From a virus: DNA of 64,000 nucleotides. A program made the position numbers and the translations under genes. Below, piece after piece: positions 40,842 through 48,859 of the stretch; position 1 is the first letter of the stretch; every line of letters begins with the position of its first letter. A model generated the notes under the pieces. The model was not told the origin of the DNA. It made no database searches and saw nothing but the letters and a program-made list of their open reading frames with translations. The stretch is from positions 1 to 64,000 of IMG/VR virus record IMGVR_UViG_3300042327_001260; one strand, given 5' to 3'.

Positions 40842-41459
40842 ATGAAAAGAATAATAAGACTTACAGAATCTGATTTAACTCGTATTGTTAAACGAACCAT
40901 TAGTGAGATGAGATTTTCTGATGACGAAGAATTTGATTCGGAAAATGAGTTGATACCTTATGATTTGTGTAGAAATATGGAATACCTTGTACATGCCGAT
41001 TTTCCAAGTGGAATGATAACCAAAGAAAAAATTATTCAAATACTGGATGATTACATGAATACCGCAAGTAGATACTTGAGAAAAAAATTAATATCATCAG
41101 ATGATTATGAAAAAATTTCTGATTGTTATGAAGAATCTATGTTAGAATTAGAAAATACAGAATATAACAAATTAAATGAAATGGAAATTTTTAAACGTGT
41201 TATTAAAGAACAAGAAGAACTATTTCACAAAAAGACAAATGAGAACGGTGTTTTTATTAGTGTTAAAGAAACCATGAATGGAATTTTTGAATTATATATT
41301 AGTGATGATGATAATGGATTTGGTGAGGTATATTCATTTGAGGGTGACAGGGGGTTAGCCAATGGAGTTTTTGTACAATCAAAATTACATGTACAAGATG
41401 GGAAAAGTGGTGAAGAAGTTTTTAATTATATTGTTGAAAAATTGCAACAAATGAATTAG
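40842..41459 (+). CDS. Tagged hypothetical protein
   Basis: 205 residues. Class B tag MKRIIRLTESDLTRIVKR, with I-S-E at 20-22. Helical acidic middle, then a beta C-terminus (NGVFISVKETMNGIFELYIS; GEVYSFEGDRGLANGVFVQS). Followed by a terminator. Function unknown. Confidence 0.68.
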   Translation: MKRIIRLTESDLTRIVKRTISEMRFSDDEEFDSENELIPYDLCRNMEYLVHADFPSGMITKEKIIQILDDYMNTASRYLRKKLISSDDYEKISDCYEESMLELENTEYNKLNEMEIFKRVIKEQEELFHKKTNENGVFISVKETMNGIFELYISDDDNGFGEVYSFEGDRGLANGVFVQSKLHVQDGKSGEEVFNYIVEKLQQMN

Positions 41460-41483
41460 TAAAAATAATTAAAACTATAAGTT

Positions 41484-41513
41484 ACCCCATTCCTAATAAG
41501 ATTGGGGGTTTTT
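41484..41513 (+). terminator. Probable terminator
   Basis: ACCCCA and TGGGGGT form a stem with a 13-base loop before a T-rich tract. Confidence 0.6.
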
Positions 41514-41522
41514 ATTATGTTA

Positions 41523-41529
41523 TATTTAT
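41523..41529 (+). promoter_or_regulatory. TATTTAT putative late promoter
   Basis: TATTTAT, 4 bases before ATG 41534. Confidence 0.63.
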
Positions 41530-41533
41530 CTAT

Positions 41534-42223
41534 ATGAATGACAATGAAATAAATAAAATCATAAAAATTTGTTATAATCAATTTTTGGAGAAGTCCTATG
41601 ATTTTAATGGGTTAACTTTAAAACCTGTTTTATATGATGGTAGAAATGGTTATGAAATATTTTGGGAATTAGAAAATAAAAAAAACATATCCTGTAACGA
41701 AACTATTGTTGTTGATTACATTCACGACATTATCAATGAATTCTCAACACTTGTTAGTAACAGTGAATACAATTTATATAGGCACAATTGGAAAAGACTT
41801 TGTAAATTGCAAACAGATATATTCCCAAAATGGGGGATGTACATTAATGGTAATGATAGAAAAAAATTAGATGATATATTATTTAATATTTCTGAAATAA
41901 ACTATAAACAATTTCACTGCGATATTGATTTCGTGGATTTTACTATAGACACCTCAGGTGGCGAAGATATATACATTGGGTATGATTGTATAATGTCTAA
42001 CGTGGTTTATAAAGGTGAAGAATTGGAGGACTTTAGTGACAAATATGTTGCAGCTATTTGTGAACTTTTTTATAACGATAGTTTTCAGGATTATCAGTTT
42101 GATTTAATGGTACCCTTTACAAGAGAGCTTGTAAATAACCCTCTTTTATTTGATAATACATACATGTATTTTACAAATGATTTTCTCGCAAAGGATGACA
42201 ATGGAAAATCGATTCTTTGTTAA
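41534..42223 (+). CDS. Untagged acidic protein, paralog of the gene at 58803
   Basis: 229 residues. Shares with the 58803 product an N-terminal helix, FNGLTLKPVLYDGRNGYEIFW (written as two parts: NGLTLKPVLYDG and YEIFW), a DYIHDIINEFSTLVS helix and several Tyr/Asp-rich strands. No tag, but late-type promoter. Function unknown. Confidence 0.67.
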   Translation: MNDNEINKIIKICYNQFLEKSYDFNGLTLKPVLYDGRNGYEIFWELENKKNISCNETIVVDYIHDIINEFSTLVSNSEYNLYRHNWKRLCKLQTDIFPKWGMYINGNDRKKLDDILFNISEINYKQFHCDIDFVDFTIDTSGGEDIYIGYDCIMSNVVYKGEELEDFSDKYVAAICELFYNDSFQDYQFDLMVPFTRELVNNPLLFDNTYMYFTNDFLAKDDNGKSILC

Positions 42224-42286
42224 ATCATTATTTCTAATTTTTTTTACACTTAATCTTCTCCAGCCACCCTCTTTTTTATTTGTGGG

Positions 42287-42293
42287 TATTTAT
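42287..42293 (+). promoter_or_regulatory. TATTTAT putative late promoter
   Basis: TATTTAT, 5 bases before ATG 42299. Confidence 0.65.
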
Positions 42294-42298
42294 TGTAT

Positions 42299-42772
42299 AT
42301 GAAAAAAATTATAAGATTAACAGAATCAGAATTAATCCGTGTTGTTAAACGTATCATTGCTGAAGATACGGAAATAAAGGGGATACAAAAAATAACTGAC
42401 ATTAAAAATCAAATTGAAAAGGTATTGGATTACTATACAATTATAGATGGTAAAGTTATCGATAAGGAATTAAATAAGGAGATTAGCCCTGAAACCGTTA
42501 AAAAGTTGGGTCCTTACTATAAAACAAAAATCGAAAGTATTTTGGTTGGATCCGACGAGGAGAATAATCAAGTTGATTCTATTAATTCAGTTAAGGATGA
42601 AATTGTAAATGGTCCTTTTAAAGATTTTTTTGGTGAGTATGATCAAATTGGTATTAATAAAAATCAAATCCAAGATTACTACACTGATATAAGATGTGAA
42701 TATTTTAGAAAAGGTATGGATAGAACCGGTAAACCTTTAAACATAAAAAACAGACCTTGGTGTACCAAGTAA
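42299..42772 (+). CDS. Tagged hypothetical protein
   Basis: 157 residues. Class B tag MKKIIRLTESELIRVVKR, with I-A-E at 20-22, exactly like the T4 I-A-E cleavage site. The body is helical and charged (ISPETVKKLGPYYKTKIESI) and ends with CEYFRKGMDRTGKPLN. Function unknown. Confidence 0.68.
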   Translation: MKKIIRLTESELIRVVKRIIAEDTEIKGIQKITDIKNQIEKVLDYYTIIDGKVIDKELNKEISPETVKKLGPYYKTKIESILVGSDEENNQVDSINSVKDEIVNGPFKDFFGEYDQIGINKNQIQDYYTDIRCEYFRKGMDRTGKPLNIKNRPWCTK

Positions 42773-42775
42773 AAA

Positions 42776-43174
42776 ATGAAACATATAATTAAAAAAATAT
42801 TAAAAGAAGAAAATATTAAATCTGATTTAAAACGTATGGTTAATTTGGATGGTTGGGAAAGTACGTACCCTTTGGTTGGTGATCCTGAAACCTTGGCACA
42901 ATTGGCATTTGATAATGATCCCATACAATTTATGGATTTATTGGTGACAAAAAGGGTTAATGGAAAATATGGTGACTATTTTGGTAATCATGAGAATAAA
43001 TTGTTTTTGCAATTTACACGAGATATTGAAATAGTTGAGGTTAATAGTGAACTTTCAGATTTTTTACGTTTTGGATTTAAACTTGATAAGGACGGAGCAA
43101 GAAATGTAATTAAAGATTGGTTGTTTGATCGTCACGGGATTGAAATAAACTCTATTGGTAAAATTTATATATAA
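42776..43174 (+). CDS. Tagged protein with LVGG-type module
   Basis: 132 residues. Class C tag MKHIIKKILKEE. The module LKRMVNLDGWESTYPLVGDP followed by LAQLAF is homologous to those at 23185, 35075 and 43509. Acidic/basic alpha/beta remainder. It follows the class B gene by 3 bases. Function unknown. Confidence 0.69.
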   Translation: MKHIIKKILKEENIKSDLKRMVNLDGWESTYPLVGDPETLAQLAFDNDPIQFMDLLVTKRVNGKYGDYFGNHENKLFLQFTRDIEIVEVNSELSDFLRFGFKLDKDGARNVIKDWLFDRHGIEINSIGKIYI

Positions 43175-43179
43175 ACGTA

Positions 43180-43186
43180 TATTTAT
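43180..43186 (+). promoter_or_regulatory. TATTTAT putative late promoter
   Basis: TATTTAT, 5 bases before ATG 43192. Confidence 0.63.
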
Positions 43187-43191
43187 AAACT

Positions 43192-43443
43192 ATGAGAACT
43201 AGAATAACAGAAAACGACGTTACAAGAATTGTAAAAAAAGTGTTAAATGAGAATACCCCGTCTTTAGAAGGTGTTAAAGATGAACTAAGAAGTGTGACAC
43301 GAAGATTAACAGCATCTATGGATGACTATGGTGCATTACAAAGAAAAGGAGATTATAAAAAAATGGGTGACGAGGTGGATAACATTCGAAGACTTGTTCG
43401 TAAACTAAAAGACGTTATTCAACAAATTGATTCTAAAATTTAA
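43192..43443 (+). CDS. Tagged small coiled-coil protein
   Basis: 83 residues. Class B tag variant MRTRITENDVTRIVKKVLNE (L-N-E at 18-20). The rest is a helical hairpin (LEGVKDELRSVTRRLTASM; VDNIRRLVRKLKDVIQQID). Perhaps a structural or DNA-contacting internal protein. Followed by a terminator. Confidence 0.68.
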   Translation: MRTRITENDVTRIVKKVLNENTPSLEGVKDELRSVTRRLTASMDDYGALQRKGDYKKMGDEVDNIRRLVRKLKDVIQQIDSKI

Positions 43444-43453
43444 ATTATACATC

Positions 43454-43479
43454 CCCCACCCTATCAAGTGGGGTTTTTT
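43454..43479 (+). terminator. Rho-independent terminator
   Basis: CCCCAC and GTGGGG pair around an 8-base loop, followed by six T. Confidence 0.85.
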
Positions 43480-43488
43480 ATTTTGATA

Positions 43489-43495
43489 TATTTAT
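43489..43495 (+). promoter_or_regulatory. TATTTAT putative late promoter
   Basis: TATTTAT, 13 bases before ATG 43509. Confidence 0.62.
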
Positions 43496-43508
43496 TAAAG
43501 TAGACTAT

Positions 43509-43955
43509 ATGAAAAATTTAATTAAAAAAATATTAAAGGAAGAAACTTTAGATAACACACTTCTTGATAGAATTGAACAAGATGGGTGGAATGAAACCGC
43601 CGAACTTGTTGGTGGGGTTGGAAACTTGCTTGATATCATCGGAAATAATAAAGAAAATATAGTTTCATATCTTATTAGTCATTATGATGATTTACATTTA
43701 GAAAGAAGGGGTGGTGATATTCTTTTAATGGATCGTGGTTTAACACTTATTAGAAAATCAGGGTTTGTCGGTGCAGTTGTGTTTGATGATTATCTTAAAC
43801 ATAGATTTGGTGAAGATGCGTATGCATTATATAACGTCTATAATATTGATTTAATAAAAGGACTTATTAATCTATTTCCTGATTTATATTCAGAAAAAAT
43901 TTCAATGTATAAAGATTCAGGAATGTATCGCAAATACGGTGAAATTTATTTATAG
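43509..43955 (+). CDS. Tagged protein with LVGG-type module
   Basis: 148 residues. Class C tag MKNLIKKILKEE. Module LLDRIEQDGWNETAELVGGV then GNLLDIIG, the clearest example of the family also at 23185, 35075 and 42776. The C-terminal half is alpha/beta (DILLMDRGLTLIRKSGFVGA). Function unknown. Confidence 0.7.
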   Translation: MKNLIKKILKEETLDNTLLDRIEQDGWNETAELVGGVGNLLDIIGNNKENIVSYLISHYDDLHLERRGGDILLMDRGLTLIRKSGFVGAVVFDDYLKHRFGEDAYALYNVYNIDLIKGLINLFPDLYSEKISMYKDSGMYRKYGEIYL

Positions 43956-43961
43956 GGGTAA

Positions 43962-43968
43962 TATTTAT
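43962..43968 (+). promoter_or_regulatory. TATTTAT putative late promoter
   Basis: TATTTAT, 5 bases before ATG 43974. Confidence 0.63.
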
Positions 43969-43973
43969 CTTAT

Positions 43974-44399
43974 ATGAAAATCATTATCACAAAAAAACAA
44001 TATAAACTTCTTGTTTATACTTTACTTGATACCATCACAGGTGGTAAACTTTCATTTGGTGAGTCTGATCGTAATAATAAGCAATGGGTTGACATTAATG
44101 ATTCTAATGGGAGTGATATAATGACAATTTTTTATGGAAAAAAATCAGGTAAAAGTCCTGGTTGTAAAAATGATTTGTCATTGAGCAGTGATTTTGTTGA
44201 AGATTTAATAAAATATATTCCCCACTTTAGACGTAAAATATTTTCTGAAGTTATGGTTGATTATGTATATGATTATTTGGGTGTAAAATGTGATTGTATT
44301 GACTACAACTACGATGATTCTAAGGATTCTGAGGTTTCTTTTGGGTATACACGTTTTGCATATAATATTAAAAAGAAAAAAAGATTTAAATTTAATTAA
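43974..44399 (+). CDS. Tagged-like hypothetical protein without cleavage motif
   Basis: 141 residues. Starts MKIIITKKQYKLLVYT, a class A tag in which the expected hydrophobic-x-E is missing. Body: GGKLSFGESDRNNKQWVDIN and a Cys/Asp-rich C-terminus (VKCDCIDYNYDDSKD). It may be packaged uncleaved or may not be cargo. Function unknown. Confidence 0.65.
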   Translation: MKIIITKKQYKLLVYTLLDTITGGKLSFGESDRNNKQWVDINDSNGSDIMTIFYGKKSGKSPGCKNDLSLSSDFVEDLIKYIPHFRRKIFSEVMVDYVYDYLGVKCDCIDYNYDDSKDSEVSFGYTRFAYNIKKKKRFKFN

Positions 44400-44400
44400 T

Positions 44401-44862
44401 ATGGATTTTAATATTAATACTCTTGAAAAATTATTTAACACTCTTACTCGTGAAAGTGTTAAGAACAAATATGGTATTGATTTAACATTTAAAATTATTG
44501 GTTTAGATGAAGATATACTTATAGTCAAAACCGTTGAAGATATTCCTTTGACTTTAAGAAACTATGATTTTAACGGTTGGGGGTACGGTAGATACGATTA
44601 TCCCGGATCAATTAGACGGATGTTACAAAATGATTCAGAGTATCTTTCAAGTCCATATTTTATTGAATTTGGGTATAATAATTATGATGATTATAATGAT
44701 TGTTATGATACCATCGATTTAGAAAGTGTTGGTACAGAAATTTGTGTGGATTCTGGAATCACACTTGATGATAATATGCATTTAAGTGAAATTGAAGTTG
44801 ATGAATGGTGGGATTCTTTATCTGACCATGATAAATCAAAATTGGAAAAATATTTTGGATAA
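44401..44862 (+). CDS. Untagged acidic hypothetical protein
   Basis: 153 residues from ATG 44401, 1 base after the previous stop. Starts MDFNINTLEKLFNTLTRE; very Tyr/Asp-rich middle (GYNNYDDYNDCYDTIDLE). Ends EIEVDEWWDSLSDHDKSKLE. Overlaps the next gene. Function unknown. Confidence 0.65.
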   Translation: MDFNINTLEKLFNTLTRESVKNKYGIDLTFKIIGLDEDILIVKTVEDIPLTLRNYDFNGWGYGRYDYPGSIRRMLQNDSEYLSSPYFIEFGYNNYDDYNDCYDTIDLESVGTEICVDSGITLDDNMHLSEIEVDEWWDSLSDHDKSKLEKYFG

Positions 44863-45523
44863 AAAAGATAAATTAAATAAAATCATCTATGACTTTTTAA
44901 AAGATGAATATTATCCTGATTATGATTGGGGTCCTCATTTATTTGATTTTTATCGTGAAGATGTTGAGAAATATGGTGATATTACTTTTTATGTTAACGA
45001 TAGTGAAGCCTATGTCTACTACGATGATGGGACATTAGAAATTATGCCGTGGGTTTGTGAAAGACTTAATAGTTGGTTTAATAATGCTTGGTATTCAGTG
45101 TTTAAAGATTGGTTTGAAGAAAACTCCGGACTTGTAGTTAGTAGAATCGTTGACTCAACAGACAATAATGTGTTATTAGGTGAATCAACTGATAAAAATA
45201 AAAAATTAATTAATGATGTTATTGGGTTTGATTTTTCAAATAAAATTACACAAGTAACCTCATCTTATGATATCCCAATGGAATTCGATGAGTGTTTTAA
45301 TTACCAATCAGTTAGACTTTGGTTAAACGCTTGGGGACCTATGTATCTTTTTTCATTGAAGGGATCGAAAATTTTATATCAAGATAGATGGGACTATGAA
45401 TGGTTTTTTTATGATGATTGTATGGAATATGTTGATAATGAAATCCCTGAAAAACTTGGTATTGCAATTCTTGGTTTAAGGTTTTCTGACATAATTGATA
45501 TGTATTTTCAAGAAGAGGAATAA
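44828..45523 (+). CDS. Acidic hypothetical protein, start uncertain
   Basis: 231 residues from ATG 44828; a TTG at 44855 (LDKKDKLNKIIYDFLKDEYY) would overlap the upstream gene by only 8 bases and may be the real start. Trp- and Tyr-rich (LYQDRWDYEWFFYDDCMEY). No known fold and no clear tag. Confidence 0.6.
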   Translation: MINQNWKNILDKKDKLNKIIYDFLKDEYYPDYDWGPHLFDFYREDVEKYGDITFYVNDSEAYVYYDDGTLEIMPWVCERLNSWFNNAWYSVFKDWFEENSGLVVSRIVDSTDNNVLLGESTDKNKKLINDVIGFDFSNKITQVTSSYDIPMEFDECFNYQSVRLWLNAWGPMYLFSLKGSKILYQDRWDYEWFFYDDCMEYVDNEIPEKLGIAILGLRFSDIIDMYFQEEE

Positions 45524-45541
45524 CTTTTTATATGGGTATAG

Positions 45542-45548
45542 TATTTAT
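45542..45548 (+). promoter_or_regulatory. TATTTAT putative late promoter
   Basis: TATTTAT, 14 bases before ATG 45563. Confidence 0.62.
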
Positions 45549-45562
45549 AAATAAAACAGTTT

Positions 45563-46075
45563 ATGAAAAATTTTATTATTACTGAAAGTGAAAAAAAAGA
45601 CATACTTAGAATGTATAATGTTATAGGTCTAAGAGAACAAACAGAATCAGGACAAACAACCCCTGTTACCATTTCCGACGTTCAACAACAAGCAACTGAA
45701 TTAGATTCAAATTTACCTGTTCAAAAATATGCCGATCCCACTTGTCCATGCGCACCTAAACTAACTGGTGATTCAGAAAAAGATGGAATAATTAAACAAG
45801 CGTACAGATGGGCTAAAGGACAAACAGTAAAGACTTTGTTTAATGAGTTAAAAAATCTAAGACAAAAAAGAAAAGAAGCAAAAAGATTAAAAAAAGAAGG
45901 TAAACTTAATGAACAAGCGGTGGTTGTATTTACAATTTTAGGTACCGCAGTTACCGCTTCAACATTAATCGTTATTGGTGCAATTTTACTGTTTATTATA
46001 ATTGTTGTTATTTTACTTAAAAACAAAGGTAAAGGTGGTGGATCATGTAACCCTGGTTGGTGGGACGATTTATAA
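45563..46075 (+). CDS. Tagged protein with C-terminal membrane helix
   Basis: 170 residues. Class H tag MKNFIITESEKKDILRMYNV, with L-R-E at 23-25. A Thr/Gln-rich linker, a Cys-Pro motif (ADPTCPCAPKL) and a basic helix (NLRQKRKEAKRLKKEG) precede a hydrophobic segment near residues 120-150 (TLIVIGAILLFIIIVVILL) and a GGGSCNPGWWDDL tail. It could insert into the host inner membrane on ejection, for example to aid DNA passage; this is inference. Confidence 0.68.
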   Translation: MKNFIITESEKKDILRMYNVIGLREQTESGQTTPVTISDVQQQATELDSNLPVQKYADPTCPCAPKLTGDSEKDGIIKQAYRWAKGQTVKTLFNELKNLRQKRKEAKRLKKEGKLNEQAVVVFTILGTAVTASTLIVIGAILLFIIIVVILLKNKGKGGGSCNPGWWDDL

Positions 46076-46093
46076 AAACTAAATGATTTAAAA

Positions 46094-46354
46094 ATGAATA
46101 GAAATTTATTAAATGAAATAAACCAAATGAAATTTATGTTTGGTTACAAACCAGGTAAAGTTTTATCTGAACAAGACGAACCAAAATTCGATATAGGAAC
46201 TGCGTTGTCAATATATCAAGTTAAACCTGGTGATAATTTAACAAAAATATCAAAAGAAATGGGCGTATCTGTTGATGAGATTTTAAAACAAAATCCACAT
46301 ATTAAAGATAAAAATAAAATATTTCCTGGTGACAAAATACAGATAGAGAAATGA
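46094..46354 (+). CDS. Tagged LysM-domain protein
   Basis: 86 residues. Class G tag: MNRNLLNEINQMKFMFG, then KPGKVLSEQ (L-S-E at 24-26). Residues 38-84 are one LysM domain (YQVKPGDNLTKISKEMGVSV, DEILKQNPHI, IFPGDKIQIE), which binds N-acetylglucosamine in peptidoglycan. The whole mature protein would be just the LysM, suggesting a wall anchor delivered with the virion. Confidence 0.88.
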   Translation: MNRNLLNEINQMKFMFGYKPGKVLSEQDEPKFDIGTALSIYQVKPGDNLTKISKEMGVSVDEILKQNPHIKDKNKIFPGDKIQIEK

Positions 46355-46355
46355 T

Positions 46356-47024
46356 ATGAATCTTAACGAAGAAATATCAAGAATTAAACAAGTTATGGGT
46401 ATTATCTTTGAAGGTAATATTACTTTACCACTTACGGTTAGTGGTAGTTTTAAGGGTGATAACGGTGATAAGTCCCATGCTTTTCAATCCACAGGAGGGG
46501 TTACAGTTGGTGGGATGCAAACTAAGGTTAATGCAAAACTTAAAGAAGTTTATGATGCGGGGTATAATCCTGATATAACAAAAATTAAAATCACAATTGA
46601 TAAGGAAACAAAAACCACAAGTTGGGATGTTACCATTGATGAGAGTACTGATGGTAAAGCTTATGTAGGTTTAGTGACTGTTGGTTCTTGTTGTAATAGT
46701 AGTTTTAAAACAAGAGCAGATGGGCAAGTTAAAACTATGAAGACTTGGAACTCCACACCTGAAAATCATAAATTAGCTGCTGAGATAGTAACAACAGACG
46801 ACGGAAGTTCAAATGGGGATATTACAATAAATGGAGGTAATTACAAATTAAAACAATTATTTTATGTATACAGTAAAGACAGTAAAAAACCTCATCCTAA
46901 AAAAACAGTTGAAAAACCAAAGGAGTCAGTAGAAAAACCACTTAATCTAAAAATAGATAAAAAATATGCGGCACCTGCCGATGCAACCAGGGTTCAAATT
47001 AACTACCCTAAATTCAAATTTTAA
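46356..47024 (+). CDS. Tagged beta-rich hypothetical protein
   Basis: 222 residues. Class F tag MNLNEEISRIKQVMGIIFE (I-F-E at 17-19). Beta-sandwich-like body (LPLTVSGSFKGDNGDKSHAF; KIKITIDKETKTTSWDVTID; VGLVTVGSCCNSSFK) with a Lys/Pro C-terminal extension. Starts 1 base after the LysM gene. Function unknown. Confidence 0.67.
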   Translation: MNLNEEISRIKQVMGIIFEGNITLPLTVSGSFKGDNGDKSHAFQSTGGVTVGGMQTKVNAKLKEVYDAGYNPDITKIKITIDKETKTTSWDVTIDESTDGKAYVGLVTVGSCCNSSFKTRADGQVKTMKTWNSTPENHKLAAEIVTTDDGSSNGDITINGGNYKLKQLFYVYSKDSKKPHPKKTVEKPKESVEKPLNLKIDKKYAAPADATRVQINYPKFKF

Positions 47025-47063
47025 TTATTTGATTTAATATTTTGTTTTTTCTATTTTTATTTC

Positions 47064-47600
47064 ATGTGTAATAACTCCTACCCAAATTTTTACGACCCAC
47101 GTTATAATTGTGAAGTAAAATATCCATATTCAAACTTAAAAAGACATCACGGAAATTATCTTAAACTTGTTGACGTATTTTTTAAATCAATGTATAAGTT
47201 TAATCATTATATTGCACTTGAAGAAAATTGTATTGTTATAGAAATACATGACGTTATTCCCTATAAGATGTATAACCCCGAAAATTTTGACCCATCATAT
47301 AAAGTTAAAACTATTAATGACGAGGTTGACTTTATGTGTGCGTATGATATTTTTCAAACGTTTTATGGTTATTTACCTGATATTGTGCCGTACATGGAGG
47401 TTGAACTTTATGAGTCGTACGGGTATGATAGAAACAACGATCTTTACTTTATGTATGACAAGCCAATCAACAGCAAAGGTTATTTTGAAAGATTTAATTT
47501 TAGAGATTTGTATTATCAATATGAATCCCGTAGACAACAATATATTGCGGTACCTAGAATAAATCCTTGGATGACAGGTGACGAAGAATTTGTTTGGTGA
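47064..47600 (+). CDS. Untagged Tyr-rich hypothetical protein
   Basis: 178 residues. Starts MCNNSYPNFYDPRYNCEVKY; rich in Tyr, Asp and Asn throughout (YDIFQTFYGYLPDIVPYMEV). No known motif, no clear tag and no TATTTAT box; perhaps read through from the preceding gene. Confidence 0.62.
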   Translation: MCNNSYPNFYDPRYNCEVKYPYSNLKRHHGNYLKLVDVFFKSMYKFNHYIALEENCIVIEIHDVIPYKMYNPENFDPSYKVKTINDEVDFMCAYDIFQTFYGYLPDIVPYMEVELYESYGYDRNNDLYFMYDKPINSKGYFERFNFRDLYYQYESRRQQYIAVPRINPWMTGDEEFVW

Positions 47601-47636
47601 TACACTATTACCGACACTATATTTCATTTTAGATTA

Positions 47637-47643
47637 TATTTAT
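47637..47643 (+). promoter_or_regulatory. TATTTAT putative late promoter
   Basis: TATTTAT, 25 bases before ATG 47669, a longer spacing than usual. Confidence 0.5.
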
Positions 47644-47668
47644 TATATAAAATCTTAATCAATAAATT

Positions 47669-48112
47669 ATGAGTGATAACATAAGAAAAATAGTAAGAAG
47701 GGTATTAAACGAAACAAACTTTTCAAATTTAGATCAACTAATTGAGTTTGCTGAATATGCCAAGTTATTTTCAAAAACTAATATGAAAAAAATTAATAAA
47801 TTTCTTTTATTAATTAGAGAACTCGGTGTTGTTAATATGTTTCAGGCTGGTGATTTTCTTTTAATGTCATCTGATTATTTTAATGATTTTATGAGATTAA
47901 AATCATATGAAAGAGAATATGATGAAGATGTTCTTGATGAAATAAAAGAACTGTTACCTGAAATAAATAGCATTATGATTGGTGCAGGAATTACCCTATT
48001 AGAAAATAAAAATCAAGAAGTAACCCCAAGAAGTGTTGAATTTGCAATAAGAAGAATTGCAAGTACAACGGTTAAATATTATATGACTGGGGTATTACCT
48101 AAGGAATCATAG
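47669..48112 (+). CDS. Tagged helical protein
   Basis: 147 residues. Tag MSDNIRKIVRRVLNE (class C/B-like, L-N-E at 13-15). The body is helical (LDQLIEFAEYAKLF, INKFLLLIRELGVV, DEDVLDEIKELLPEINSIMI). Function unknown. Confidence 0.66.
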   Translation: MSDNIRKIVRRVLNETNFSNLDQLIEFAEYAKLFSKTNMKKINKFLLLIRELGVVNMFQAGDFLLMSSDYFNDFMRLKSYEREYDEDVLDEIKELLPEINSIMIGAGITLLENKNQEVTPRSVEFAIRRIASTTVKYYMTGVLPKES

Positions 48113-48119
48113 TATTTAT
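48113..48119 (+). promoter_or_regulatory. TATTTAT putative late promoter
   Basis: TATTTAT overlapping the previous stop region, 5 bases before ATG 48125. Confidence 0.63.
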
Positions 48120-48124
48120 TTAAT

Positions 48125-48835
48125 ATGAAAAAAATTATTAGACTTACAGAATCAGATTTATATAGAATCGTTAAAAGAGTTTTAAAAGAAGAAGAAACTG
48201 ATGAATATATACCAACAGGTGAACCTATTTCCGATGGTACGGGGATTACTTTGGATCCTAATCAAACTTTTGGTATTGTGGAAGATAGTTTTTATTTACG
48301 TAATTTGGATCCGGTATTTAAAAATTATAGTAAAACAAAAAAAATACCTAATGGTGTTGATTATTTTTTACAAATGTACGATCAAATCGATGGTTTTTAT
48401 GCATATGTTAATCACGACGGGTATCTAACAATTAAAGATCAAAAATTAGTAGGTAATACATGGGAAGATTTATTTACTAAATTTAGTAAGGTTTCATTTA
48501 AAACCCCAAATGATTTACTATCAGATGAAGATGACATTTTTCAGTCTCTTTTAGATGGTACCGTTCCTTGTTTTGAAATAGATAATATTGAAAACAATAC
48601 TATTAATTATAATATTAAAACAGGAACAGTTAATTCATTTAAATTAAAATTAAAATCAAAGTGTGACGAAAAAATAAATGGTGTTGAATTAACATTAGAT
48701 AGTGACGACGGTGTTAGTGCGGGTGTTACCCCTTCTTCCGGTTCCGATTATGTTGCTAATGTTGTTTGGGATGGAAATGATTTAAGTTTTCCTAAATCTA
48801 AATCGGGTAGTTCTGAGTTAATAATAAAAGTATAG
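48125..48835 (+). CDS. Tagged protein with beta-rich C-terminus
   Basis: 236 residues. Class B tag MKKIIRLTESDLYRIVKR, with L-K-E at 20-22. Middle mixed; the last 80 residues form regular strands (INYNIKTGTVNSFKLKLKS; VELTLDSDDGVSAGVTPSSG; VANVVWDGNDL), like a small beta-sandwich binding domain. Function unknown. Confidence 0.67.
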   Translation: MKKIIRLTESDLYRIVKRVLKEEETDEYIPTGEPISDGTGITLDPNQTFGIVEDSFYLRNLDPVFKNYSKTKKIPNGVDYFLQMYDQIDGFYAYVNHDGYLTIKDQKLVGNTWEDLFTKFSKVSFKTPNDLLSDEDDIFQSLLDGTVPCFEIDNIENNTINYNIKTGTVNSFKLKLKSKCDEKINGVELTLDSDDGVSAGVTPSSGSDYVANVVWDGNDLSFPKSKSGSSELIIKV

Positions 48836-48837
48836 TA

Positions 48838-48844
48838 TATTTAT
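48838..48844 (+). promoter_or_regulatory. TATTTAT putative late promoter
   Basis: TATTTAT, 15 bases before ATG 48860. Confidence 0.6.
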
Positions 48845-48859
48845 TAAAAAAAAAAAGAT

